Shown: in pieces, positions 49,901-60,799 of the stretch
Numbering within the stretch: the stretch's first letter is position 1
Layout: each line of letters starts with the position of its first letter
DNA from: Thermothelomyces thermophilus ATCC 42464
Lineage: Eukaryota; Ascomycota; Sordariomycetes; Sordariales; Chaetomiaceae
DNA length: 64,000 bases
NCBI RefSeq assembly: GCF_000226095.1
Contig: NC_016472.1
Coordinates: forward strand, 1,178,001 to 1,242,000
Direction: 5' to 3'
Notes under the pieces: model-generated
The model's database searches: none
What the model was told of the DNA's origin: nothing
Seen by the model: the letters and a program-made list of their open reading frames with translations, nothing else
Made by a program: the position numbers and the translations under genes

Positions 49901-51181
49901 TCGAGGAATGACTGTCAGACCGATCGTCCGAAGAGAGAACATGGCCAAGGAAAAAAAAAAATAAGGTTGTTTGCACCATGCCAGAGACTGCACCCACTTG
50001 AGGGGATGCATCTGCACAGCATCCTCGTCCTACCCCCAGAGGTCGACGATCCGGGGCCAGCCGCACGTGGGGAATCATGCCACTTTTGCGCCTTTCTCAA
50101 ACACGCAAGCCACCGGGGATTCTGCCTTGGAGCTCGTTATAAATTCGTCGAAGATTCCTCCCCTTCTTCGAAGACCTGCTCTTCTTCCCTATTGGCGTAC
50201 CTCTGTACCGAGTTGTGCGCAGGTGGCTTTGCCCGGTGATGGCTCTTTTGAACCTTGGCTTCGGTTTCTGGTACGATTCGCCGAGAGTCGATGATTTCCG
50301 CAAGTCTCACAGTGTATCCATCGCCAGAAAAGGTGCCTGCTGCAGTACAGTATACAGTCGTTCCGAGCCCAAGTCCTCGCCCCCGACAGGCAGTGAGGTA
50401 CTGCCCGTACAGAGAGTATTCCGTATTATAAGCACAGATACCTCCAGTATCTTTCTATTGTGATCCCCTCAAGCGTTCAGGGAAGTGGCTGTCATTGCGG
50501 GGCCCTGCAATGTATTCAAGACAGACCCGTACCTTGTGCCTCGAAATTGTCTTCCTTGGAGTTCTGATGGATGTAGTGCAATTGTCGCCACATCTGCCCA
50601 TCGGTTTGAAAGCCTACTGTGGCTGGTTGAATGACTCTGCAGCTTGCGTGGCCCTGGGCATGGCGGCTGAGGGCGGTTCGAACGGTTGTGGCTGAGTGAA
50701 TGGGGCGACAGGGAAACGCGTGCTATCTGATCGTGAATAATTGCGTTGATTGGTCGGGTCCCTCGGGCTCTCTGGAGGTTCGAGCCAGTGTGGCCCGCAG
50801 TCGGGTGCCCCACCAACTTTTGGGCCGCCTTTCGTCACTGCGCAGAAGGGGGGGCTCCATTCTGCCAAAGTAACCTGTGTAAAGTTAGTAGTTGAACTAG
50901 GGAGACATCAGGCACCGTTGGCCCCACGGAGCAAGTTCGGGGGATCTGAGTGCGGGATCCATCCTGCTACACCCAGGCACGTTTTCTTTAGATGCCAAAG
51001 ACAACCATCGACCATAGCGCCGTCACCGGATCGCCGACCAAGAACCGTGCTGTTCAACGCAGCCCATCCCTTCCCCTCCCCGCACAAAGCCACAACCCGC
51101 GACCGGAAACCAACCTAATCTCCCGGTGTAAATTAATCCAATTGCGGTCGCTTCGAGCAGCACGCGCATGACACGCCCACC
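46946..51181. other. Long gene-poor region between noxA and myosin I
   Basis: About 4.2 kb separate two divergent start codons. I found no convincing coding gene: the reading frames here (for example 47224-47862 minus, 47130-47645 minus, 49177-49671 plus) have no recognised domains and no splice-supported partners. The GC level and dinucleotides are those of host DNA, not of RIPed repeats. A purine-rich block at 47260-47330 is pyrimidine-rich on the noxA strand, as fungal core promoters often are. An inverted CCAAT box (gattgg, about 50748) lies upstream of myosin. Long 5' leaders, regulatory DNA or an unrecognised non-coding RNA remain possible. Confidence 0.5.
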
Positions 51182-54100
51182 ATGGTGAGCAACCCTCTCT
51201 CTCGGACACGGGCGCATCTGCCGCTCATGGGCACGCGCTCTTTCTTGACCGCGGGTTCCAGGGCGGAACGTCGCTGACAGCGCCCCCGGATCGCAGGGTA
51301 TCACTCGACGCGCAAAAGACAAGGCCGCCCGGGCCGAACGCGCTGCTGGCGGCGGCGGCCAGGCCGCGCCGAGCAAGCCCAAGAAGGCCACTTTCGACAC
51401 GACAAAGAAGAAGGAGATCGGCGTGTCCGACCTGACGCTACTACGGACCGTGTCCAACGACGCCATCAACGAGAACCTGAAGAAGCGGTTCGAGGGCGGC
51501 GAAATCTACACATACATTGGCCATGTACTGGTCTCGGTCAACCCCTTTCGCGACCTCGGCATCTACACCGACCAGGTCCTCCAGAGCTACCGGGGGAAGA
51601 ACCGGCTCGAGATGCCCCCGCACGTCTTCGCCATCGCCGAGTCCGCCTACTACAACATGAAGGCGTACAAAGACAACCAGTGCGTCATCATCTCGGGCGA
51701 GTCCGGTGCCGGCAAGACCGAGGCGGCAAAGCGCATCATGCAGTACATCGCCAACGTCTCGGGCGGCGGCGACACGGGCGACATCCAGCAGATCAAGGAC
51801 ATGGTGCTGGCGACCAACCCCTTGCTCGAGTCGTTCGGCAACGCAAAGACGCTGCGGAACAACAACTCGTCGCGCTTCGGCAAGTATCTGCAGATCCACT
51901 TCAACGCCCAGGGCGAGCCCGTCGGTGCCGACATCACCAACTACCTGCTCGAGAAGTCGCGCGTGGTTGGCCAGGTCACCAACGAGCGCAACTTCCACAT
52001 CTTCTATCAGTTCACGAAGGGCGCGTCGCAGCATTACCGAGAGATCTTCGGGGTCCAGAAGCCCGAGACGTATCTCTACACCAGCAAGTCCAAGTGCTTC
52101 AACGTCGACGGGATCGACGACCTGGCCGAGTTCCAAGACACGCTCAACGCCATGAAGATCATCGGCCTTACGCAAGCCGAGCAGGACAGCATCTTCCGCA
52201 TGTTGGCCGCCATCCTCTGGACCGGCAACCTGGTGTTCCGCGAGGATGACAGCGGATATGCGGCCGTGTCGGACCAGTCGGTCGTGGACTTCCTCGCCTA
52301 TCTGCTCGAGGTCGACCCGGCCAGCCTCGTCCACGCCATCACGATCCGCGTCCTCACGCCGAGGAGCGGCGAGGTGATCGAGTCCCCCGCGAACGTGGCC
52401 CAGGCGACGGCGACCAGGGACGCCCTGGCCATGGCCATCTACTACCACCTGTTCGACTGGATCGTGGAGCGGCTCAACCAGTCCCTAAGGGCGCGGCAGG
52501 CCACCTCCAACACGATTGGCATTCTCGACATCTACGGCTTCGAGATCTTCGAGAAGAACAGCTTCGAGCAGCTCTGCATCAACTACGTGAACGAGAAGCT
52601 CCAGCAGATCTTCATCCAGCTGACCCTGAAGGCCGAGCAGGAAGAATACGCCCGGGAGCAGATCAAGTGGACCCCCATCTCCTACTTCGACAACAAGATT
52701 GTGTGCGACCTGATCGAGTCCGTCCGGCCGCCGGGCATCTTCTCGGCCATGAAGGATGCCACCAAGACCGCCCACGCGGATCCCGCCGCCTGCGACCGCA
52801 CCTTCATGCAGAGCATCAACAGCATGTCGAACCCCCACCTCACCCCTCGGCAGGGGAGCTTCATCGTCAAGCACTACGCCGGCGACGTCACGTACACGGT
52901 CGACGGCATCACGGACAAGAACAAGGACCAGCTCCTCAAGGGGCTCCTCAACCTGGTCCAGGGCAGCCAGAACAAGTTCCTCCACACCATCTTCCCCGTC
53001 CACGTGGACCAAGATAACCGGAAGCAGCCCCCCTCGGCGGGCGACAGGATCAAGGCGTCGGCCAACGCGCTCGTGGACACGCTCATGAAGTGCCAGCCTT
53101 CCTACATCCGGACCATCAAGCCCAACGAGAACAAGTCGCCGCACGAGTACAACGTGGCCAACGTGCTCCACCAGATCAAGTACCTGGGTCTCCAGGAGAA
53201 CGTGCGGATCAGGCGCGCCGGCTTCGCCTACCGCCAGTCGTTCGAGAAGTTCGTCGACCGCTTCTTCCTGCTGTCCCCCGCGACCTCGTACGCGGGCGAG
53301 TACACCTGGCAGGGCTCCTACGAGGCCGCCGTCAAGCAGATCCTCAAGGACACGAGCATTCCCCAGGAGGAGTGGCAGCTCGGCGTCACCAAGGCCTTCA
53401 TCAAGTCGCCCGAGACCCTGTTCGCGCTCGAGCACATGAGGGACCGGTACTGGCACAACATGGCGACGCGGATCCAGCGCATGTGGCGGGCCTACCTCGC
53501 CTACCGGGCCGAGGCCGCCACCCGCATCCAGCGCTTCTGGAGGAAGAAGCGCACCGGCGCCGAGTACCTCCAGCTCCGCGAGGAGGGCCACAAGATCCTG
53601 CAGGGCCGCAAGGAGCGCAGGAGGATGAGCCTCCTCGGCTCCCGGCGCTTCCTCGGCGACTACCTCGGCATCAACGCGACCACCGGCCCGGGCGCCCAGG
53701 TGCGGAACGGCATCCATCTCGGCTCCAACGAGAGGGCCGTCTTCTCCTGCCGCGGCGAGATCCTCGAGGCCAAGTTTGGCCGCTCCAGCAAGCCGAGCCC
53801 CAGGATCCTGATCGTCACCAACAGCAAGTTCTACATCGTCGCGCAGGTCATGGGCCAGAACGGCCAGGTCCAGATCGTGGCTGAGCGCGCGATCCCCCTG
53901 GGCGCCATCAAGTTCATCGGCACGTCCACGTGCCGGGACGACTGGTTCTCCCTGGGCGTGGGGTCGCAGCAGGAGGCCGACCCGCTGCTCAACTGCGTCC
54001 TCAAGACGGAGCTGTTCACGCAGATGAAGAGAGTGATGCCGGGCGGGTTCAATCTGAAGATTGGGGATACGATTGAGTACGCTAAGAAGCCGGGTAAGAT

Positions 54101-55069
54101 GCAGATCGTAAAGGTCCTCAAGGACGCGCCCGGCCCGCAGGACTTCTACAAGAGCGGCGCCGTCCACACGCAGCAAGGCGAGCCGCCCAACTCCGTCTCC
54201 CGGCCGACGCCAAAGGGCAAGCCGGTCCCTCCGAGACCGATCACCAAGGGCAAGTTGATCAAGCCCGGCGGGCCGGGCGGCAGACCGTCCAGGAACCCTG
54301 TCAACCGAACGCCCCAGCCCCGACCGTCGGCCGCTTCCGCCGCGACCAGCAACACCACCACTACGGCAACCTCGAGGCCGGTCCCGCAACCCCAGCCGGC
54401 GGTCTCCGTCAGCATCCCCTCGCACACCCGCCAAAAGTCCAACTCATCGGCCGTGCGCGCACCTCCCCCTCCACCCCCCGCTGCGCCTGCAAAGCCCAAG
54501 ATCATGGCCAAGGTTCTCTACGACTTCACCGGTCAGCGAGACAATGAACTGTCCGTCAAGGCGGGCCAGATAATCGAGATTGTCCAGAAGGAAAACAATG
54601 GTAAGCCATTTCTTTGTCTTTCTCTCCCCTTCAGATCTTAAAAAGTAGTCGGTCGAATAATCTAGAAATTTCCCCCCATACTGACTGAACAATTCGTATC
54701 TAAGGCTGGTGGCTCGCCAAGACGTCGAGCGGACAAGCCTGGGTTCCGGCCGCGTACGTGGAGGAACAAGAGCCGGCCCCGGCCCCGGCACCGGCACCGC
54801 GACCACCACCGCCCCCGCCGGCGGCCGCCGCCGCGAACGGGGTGGCGGCGCGGGCCAAGCCGGCAGCGCCGCAGCCCCCGGCCAAGCGCCCGGTGGCGGG
54901 CAGGAAACCGGCCGGCCTGCAGGCGCGCGACTCGGGCATGAGCATGAACGGCTCGGACAGCAGCAGGAGCAGCACGCCTACGCCGAGCCTGGCCGGGAGC
55001 CTGGCGGACGCGCTGCTGGCGAGGAAGAACGCCATGGCGAAGAAGGATGATGATGATGACGACTGGTAG
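51182..55069 (+). CDS. myoA: Class I myosin (MyoA/Myo5 type)
   Basis: Three exons (51182-51184, 51297-54600, 54705-55069) encode 1223 residues. The first exon is only the ATG, and the protein continues GITRRAKDK. The motor domain has the P-loop GESGAGKT (135-142), switch [12 protein letters not shown], and switch [10 protein letters not shown] (from D412). Two IQ motifs ([21 protein letters not shown]) are followed by a lipid-binding TH1 tail, a Pro-rich TH2 region, an SH3 domain (about 1071-1125, split by intron 2) and an acidic C-terminus ending DDDDDDW that would bind Arp2/3. Class I myosins drive actin-dependent endocytosis and polarised growth at the hyphal tip. The TEDS-rule position is Glu360 (RSGEVIESP), not the Ser of Aspergillus MyoA. 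The next gene lies convergent, 340 bp away. Confidence 0.93.
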
Positions 55070-55409
55070 ATTAGATTTTAGATAGCGGTTTTTTTTTCTT
55101 TTTTGCTTGCCTTTTTGGAGCAGGCCGAATGACAAAAAAGGCGGCGATCTTTGGTCAATTATGTATGCGTATATGTGCGTGGAAGCGATAAGAGTGGCTT
55201 GTTTGATCAAAGGCAGGCAGACTTGTGCGGTCAGTGTGCGGCTGATTCGAAAAGCACTGCTGCTGCGTACTCTGTGTGTGATCCAAACACACACCTGATA
55301 AAGGTAGGTGTGTGCGTGCGGTGTTGGTTGTAGGTTATGTTCCTATTGTTGGTCATGTTTCGATCTGAAATGTTGGGACCATGGTATAGCGTAGCGTTTT
55401 AGGCGGGCT
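55070..55409. other. Convergent intergenic region, myosin I / pfa4
   Basis: 340 bp that must hold both 3' UTRs. A T-rich stretch follows the myosin stop (55089-55105). Nothing else was recognised. Confidence 0.5.
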
Positions 55410-56870
55410 TCAGCCATCATCATCATCACCACCCTCCCGAGTCCGGACCTTGCGCCTGCGGATCAGCTCAGCCAGGGGCACGTTCTCGTCGTCTGCCCGC
55501 GAGGGCATGATGTCCTCCTCGACCTCCTCATCCACGCCGTAGTCCCACAGCCGGTCGCCCTCGGCGTTTGTCCACGACGGCTGGCCAACCACCCCGCCGC
55601 CCAGCTCTTCCAGCTCGGCAATGATGCCGGAGCGCTGTCCGGCCTGCAGCGCCCGGGCGCGCTCTCTCCTCAGCTGGTCCTCCCGCTGCCGTCTCGCAAA
55701 GGCCGCCTTGATCTCCTCCGGCGTCTGATACGCATCCCAGGCCTCGGCCCGCCGATCCTGGTCGTGGGCGGCCGCGCCCGGCCAGGGGCCGCGCCTCGCC
55801 TGCCTCATCTTTTCCGGATCGGGGGGCGGCCACAGGCCGGGGAGGTCGTTGAACCCGTTCTCCTCCCACTCCCAGCCGACGCCCTTGCCGGGGGTCTCGT
55901 TGTTGACGACGGGCCCGCCCCCAAAGACGGGCAAGAACCACCTCAGCACGTTGCGGGTGCCCATGGCCTGGGCCATGTTGGCAAACACGCCCAGGTCGTA
56001 GGGGAACTCGACGCGGGCGAGGGCGTCGCGCACGGCGGCGTCGTCGTCGGCCCAGAAGGAGAGGGAGGAGGAGGAGGAGGAGGAGGCGGGGTCGGTGTCC
56101 CCGTCGGAGGCGGCGGCCACCATGCGCGACACGAGGGCCTCGTGGCGCTCCACCTCCCAGTCCTCGATCAGGGTGGTGTTGAAGACCCAGCCGCGGACGG
56201 TGGTGACGAGGAGCAGGCCGAGGGGCAGGGCGGTGGCGGCGTCGGCGAGGGTCAGGACGGTCAGGCCGGCCAGGCTGGCCAGCGACGGGCCCAGGTAGGC
56301 GGGCAGGCGGCGGTCGGCCCAGACGGCGGCGGCGCGGCGCCAGAGCAGCGCGCCCAGGTACCACAGCGCGACGTTGGCGTAGAGCTGGAAGCGCAAGAAG
56401 TAGGGGAACGTCTGCAGCGACACGCAGGTGCCCGTCCAGGGGCAGTGGTGGTCCATCTTGGGGATGCAGCGGCCGCAGTGGCGGCAGTGGTGGGCGCGGA
56501 GGGGCTTGGGGGCATCGCACTTCTTGCAGAAGCGGGTCGGGCGGAGGAGAGGGTGCGGGCCTCGGGGGTCGGCCTCGGGGGTAGGTTGATGATGATGATG
56601 ATGTTGTTGTTGTTGCTGCTGTTCCGATCGCGGGAAGCGGTATCGGCCCGGGTCGACGGTGCAGGCGCGGTAGTAGGTTAGCCAGACGCAGGCAATGAGG
56701 CCGTTGAAGGTCAGGGTCTCGCGGCGGGTGAGCGGGCCCGGGGCCAGATCCGGGTCGGTGTTGAACAGGTATTGCGAGTAGTAGCCGAGGAAGGCGATCA
56801 GCGCGCACACGGCGGGAATGTAGAGGCGGTGCAGGCCCGCAGTGGCCGGGCCTGTTCTGAGCGACGTCAT
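55410..56870 (-). CDS. pfa4: Palmitoyltransferase Pfa4 (DHHC type)
   Basis: This is a single-exon protein of 486 residues starting MTSLRTGPATAG. The frame is open a further 64 codons upstream, but this ATG matches the expected short N-terminus. Two N-terminal membrane helices, a Gln/His run (about 75-90), a Cys-rich domain (CKKCDAPKPLRAHHCRHCGRC), the catalytic D140-H-H-C143, two further membrane helices, and a cytosolic tail with FNTTLIEDWEVERHE follow in order. Pfa4 palmitoylates proteins at the ER, in yeast chitin synthase Chs3, so it supports cell-wall synthesis. After the active site the sequence reads CPWTGTCVS, where family members generally have Asn before the last Cys; here it is Thr. 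The Ser-rich run near 270 and the Gln/His run lengthen the protein. Confidence 0.88.
   Translation of the reverse strand: MTSLRTGPATAGLHRLYIPAVCALIAFLGYYSQYLFNTDPDLAPGPLTRRETLTFNGLIACVWLTYYRACTVDPGRYRFPRSEQQQQQQHHHHHQPTPEADPRGPHPLLRPTRFCKKCDAPKPLRAHHCRHCGRCIPKMDHHCPWTGTCVSLQTFPYFLRFQLYANVALWYLGALLWRRAAAVWADRRLPAYLGPSLASLAGLTVLTLADAATALPLGLLLVTTVRGWVFNTTLIEDWEVERHEALVSRMVAAASDGDTDPASSSSSSSLSFWADDDAAVRDALARVEFPYDLGVFANMAQAMGTRNVLRWFLPVFGGGPVVNNETPGKGVGWEWEENGFNDLPGLWPPPDPEKMRQARRGPWPGAAAHDQDRRAEAWDAYQTPEEIKAAFARRQREDQLRRERARALQAGQRSGIIAELEELGGGVVGQPSWTNAEGDRLWDYGVDEEVEEDIMPSRADDENVPLAELIRRRKVRTREGGDDDDG
56583..56623. repeat. Trinucleotide repeats inside pfa4
   Basis: (TGA)n, (TGT)n and (TGC)n runs on the plus strand encode the His and Gln run in the Pfa4 protein. 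Length is likely to vary between strains. Confidence 0.75.
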
Positions 56871-57800
56871 TGCCGATGTGTTGCTGGCCGGCCCATTTGA
56901 GCAGTTCGGGTGGAATGTGCAAAGGTTGTGTATTGTAAAGAAGAGATGGCTAAGATAAAGTGGACCGACGCGAGTGCTAAAACCGATAGTTAAAACGCGT
57001 CGTGACACTGTAAGCCACAGACCCGCCCAACAGTTCAGGTCTTGGTTGCCTGGCCTGCCCAAGGAAGCGCTATGTTAGGTCCTTCCGCACTTGACATATA
57101 CAGTGCTTTCCTTCCTTGGAGTTGCGTAACTGGCTAGCACCTGTAGGATGGATACATGAATGTATTTACTTTAGTGTATCGCGGTACGGAGTAGGAAACT
57201 TGGAATTGATAACCTCTTTTAGCTAGGTGCAGTGGTTCCCAGTCAGCAGTCTCAAAGTGCTAATTAAAATCTCGCTCCCGCCCCCCGCTAATGATCTGCG
57301 ACCTGAACAACAAGGAGTTGTTCCATCCAGTCGCCGCAATGGCGATCTTGTTATTTTGATCCCTTTCTCCATCAAACATCCAACCGGGAGCTCGTCCCAG
57401 ACTACTAGCTTTCCAAACGATTCCTCTTTATTGAGTTAATGTATTCCCGACCGTGGCAGCAGCCGGGTAAACCCGCCCGCGGCATTCGACGTTGACGGGA
57501 GCACTCGAAATACCAACCTTCAAGGTAACTACAGGTAATTTAGCGTGCGGGTTTCATCCATCGGTACAGCACCCGATGGCCAACCAGTTGACGGCGCTAA
57601 GGTAAAAAGACCCCAAGACCGAGACACCCCCTGAACAATTACGCATGCAACACCCCACGATGACAACAAAGACTGACCCTCGCCTAGCGCCGTCACGTCC
57701 TTTGCATGGCTCGCATATAGCATAGAGTACCACCAGGTCATCGGTCAGCAGAATCCCCCCGTCCTCCCGCGGGTCTCAAGTCCAGCCATTTGCTTGGTAT
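56871..57800. promoter_or_regulatory. Divergent promoter region, pfa4 / GT90
   Basis: About 930 bp between pfa4 and the first supported coding sequence of the GT90 gene. It probably contains the unseen first exon of GT90; one candidate is ATG at 57576 with a donor at 57602 (aag|gtaaaa). No other gene is supported. Confidence 0.4.
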
Positions 57801-60799
57801 TTGCTGACCTCGAGTGAGATAACAGAGCAACCTCGGCCCTCGTCCCTCCTTGTCCTCCTCATCGGGGCATTATCGTCGTATGGAGCCAGCTTCTTCTCCG
57901 TGTGTCTCCCCGGCACAAATGGGAGGTTCGGTGAGTACTCTGATATAGACCTTTTTGTATCTTGTATCTTGTTTGTAACTTTCTTTCGTTTCTTCTAAAA
58001 CAAAAGCCAACGTACTAATTCTTACCACCTCAGACGATGAGCGGGCGCCGCTGAGGGCGAGACGCAGCAACTTACCAAAGAAACCACGGAGATACTTCTT
58101 GCCTGCGCTCGTTTTTTGTGTCATATTGCGTTTGGAAATCTTCCACCGAGTGTCGCTTGACCTGCAATGCTCCAAGCAGGGAATCGAGGTCAGTCTCGCG
58201 TCCGGTCGTGCTGGCCTTGGCTGTTTCCGTTCAGGCTTCTGACCTCAACCAGGCCTTTTTGCCTCTCTTAATCTTTTTATACGAATTCCTCCCTGGCCTC
58301 GGGCCACCGTCTGGTGTCGGTGACGATGACAGGGAGGCACACGATTTCGGCATGACTGTCTATGAGGCCCTTGGCTCCTGGTTCTGCGAGTCGAAAGCGT
58401 CCCTGACCCTTGCCGTCACTATGCTCACCGTGGGCACGTATCTCGTATCGTCCAACGATCCCCGGTCGACCTTCTTTTGTTCGAGCAAGGACGCCAGCGC
58501 CTCTGTCGTCTTCCTCCAATGGGTTGGCTTGCTGCTCGACACTGCTATCATTATTGTGGCCTGGCGTATCCTTGCTTGGACAAGAACCACCAAGAGCCGT
58601 CTGAGAACCCTGAGTGGGATCCTCCTTTTCGCCGCCGTAGGCACCGGCCTGCTCTACCAGTTCTCCCGTCTCGTCCTCCCCGGCACTCCCACGAGATCCG
58701 ACTTCCGACGCCTTGACTCGCTGTACCTCTTTGATGTCGTCGTCGACGGCCTCGCCTTCTCCATCTTCGTCATATCAACCAGTCTTCTCGCCACCGAAAG
58801 CAGCCCCCTGTCTCTGGTGGGACTGTTTACCTTCCTCCTGGGCTTCACGCAAGCAGTGCGGAAGACAGCTCTGACGGGGACCTGGGAGAACGTCGCGCCC
58901 GGGGTCGTCTATGCCGGCTTGATGCTCGTCTGCGTCGGCTTCTCATCTCTCCTATACACAAACGACATCCGGTCCGTCGCTTTTTTGCACCGCGCTTTTA
59001 TCGTCCTCCTTCTCGTCGTCGTCACCATCGTGGCCACCATCTACACTCCCGTTAAGGCACTCCGAATCACCGAGAAGCACCCGCTAACCAAGATCATGTA
59101 CGATGCTCGGACCGAGGCGGACCGGTGGCTGGTCAATGCGGCGGTCAGCGATTCGTTGCGCGTTGCCGTCGAGGAATACAAAGACCGTCATCATGGCCGA
59201 GACCCTCCCGCAAAGTTTGATGTCTGGTACGGTTTTGCTAAGGACCGGAACTCAGTCGTCCTCGACCATTTCCCGCAAATTGAGAAAGACCTCCTCCCAT
59301 TCTGGGGCATGGCTCCGTCCAAGATAAGAGAAGGTGTTCGCCGTGCTGCCGCTGAACCCGATATGGCTATTCTTCAGATACAGAACGGCAAGCCCCGGCA
59401 TAATCTGCCCCCTTCGAGCCCTTACAAGCCAGTCATGGAAGATCTCGTCGAGCTGGTGACCACTTTTGCGGAACATCTGCCCGACATGGAGCTGGCCATC
59501 AACCTGAACGAGCGGCCACGGGTGCTCGCACCGTGGGAGGATGTCCAGCGGCTCAGCAAGACGGCAACCCGGAAAGGTGTCAGCAAGCTTCTTCCAAGGG
59601 CCTCCAATCCGCTCGGCGAACTTCCCGCCGCCCAACCCGCGGCTGAAAGCCAGGAGCTTTCGAACCCGGACGGCTTCACCACCTCGGTAGAGGCCTACCG
59701 GGAGATGACGGCCCTCGCCTGCCCGCCTGGAAGCAGGGGGCGGGCAGGCACCCACTGGGACGTCCGGGACGTCTGCACATCTTGCGCCCGGCCGCAGTCT
59801 CTGGGCCAATACCTGACCAACTGGCCGCTATCCCAAGATATCTGCCACCAGCCGGACCTGTTCCGCCTCCATGGCTTCCACATGACGCCGCCCCCGCTCC
59901 GACCTCTCCAAGAGTTGCTCCCCGTCTTCAGCAGAGCAAAGACGGACGTTTACAGTGACATTCTCATCCCGCTGCGGCGGATCAGCGAGCCCCCCGAACC
60001 GAGAACCGAGGGCTTCAAGGTAAAGTACAAGCGACTGTTTTGGCGTGGAAAGGTGGACCGCCACGACACCAGCCACGAGCTCGCCCGCGGTGGCCATCAA
60101 GAGCGGCTCGTCCACATGCTCAACAACCCGTCACGGTCGGAGACGACCAGGCTACTACTCCCGACCAAGGACAGGTTCATGTTTGAGCAGGTCCCGACGG
60201 CGGACATCAACGAGCTCTTCCCCATGGACGTCGCCTTCTCCAGCTACACCGCCTGCAAGGACAGCGGTGACGACGAGACGGATAACAAAAACAAGCAAAA
60301 AATCAGTGACAACAAGGAGTCCTGCAAGGCCATCGGCGCCGAGTTTCACACCAACACCGACGCCCCCCCCGCCGACGACCCCCTCCGGCACAGGTACGTC
60401 ATGGTCATCGACACGGACGACGGCCCCGCGCCCGAGTTCCTGCGGACGCTGCGGTCGAACAGCGTCCCGTTCTACTCGTCCATCTTCCGGGAGTGGTACA
60501 GCGAGCGGCTGATGCCGTGGATCCACTTTGTGCCCATCGACGTGCGGTACCACGCGCTGCACGGCACCATGGCCTACTTCTTTGGCCTGCTGAAGCGGGA
60601 CGGGCGCACGCTGAACGGCCGGGAGGTGCTCATGTATCCGCGGCAGGAGGACGCCCAGTGGATCGCCGAGCAGGGGAAGCGCTGGGCCGAGAAGGCGATC
60701 CGGAGGGAGGACATGGAGGTCTACCTGTTCCGCCTGCTGCTCGAGTGGGGCCGCGTGATTGACGACAACAGGGACGAGATCGGCTTCGTGTTGACCTAA
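57801..60799 (+). CDS. CAP10-like glycosyltransferase, family GT90 (5' end unresolved)
   Basis: Exons are supported at up to 57930, at 58034-58188 and at 58253-60799. The introns are gtgagt...cag (103 nt) and gtcagt...cag (64 nt, branch CTGAC). The splicing joins SYGASFFSVCLPGTNGRF to DDERAPLRARR, then LRLEIFHRVSLDLQCSKQG to FLPLLIFLYEF, which makes a continuous multi-helix membrane domain. Several more helices follow to about 59060. The C-terminal catalytic part has YVMVIDTDDGPAPEFLRTLR, NSVPFYSSIFREWYSERLM and PWIHFVPIDVRYHALHG (60390-60560), characteristic of GT90/CAP10 enzymes. Such proteins are Golgi or membrane sugar transferases, some acting as xylosyltransferases in fungal capsule or wall glycans. 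The start codon is not settled: the frame is open from 57726 but has no ATG, so a further 5' exon is needed. Confidence 0.8.

Noticed and set aside
50740-50815. tRNA-like B box (ggttcgagcc) near 50773
   Set aside because: No matching A box or acceptor stem at the right distance could be folded by eye.
51441-54434. Long antisense frames over myosin I (335 and 649 codons)
   Set aside because: Composition is that of a codon-bias shadow (Leu/Val/Asp/Arg-rich), and the sense strand encodes a complete myosin.
55764-56681. 305-codon plus-strand frame over pfa4
   Set aside because: Gly/Ala/Val-rich shadow of the Pfa4 gene without any recognisable domain.
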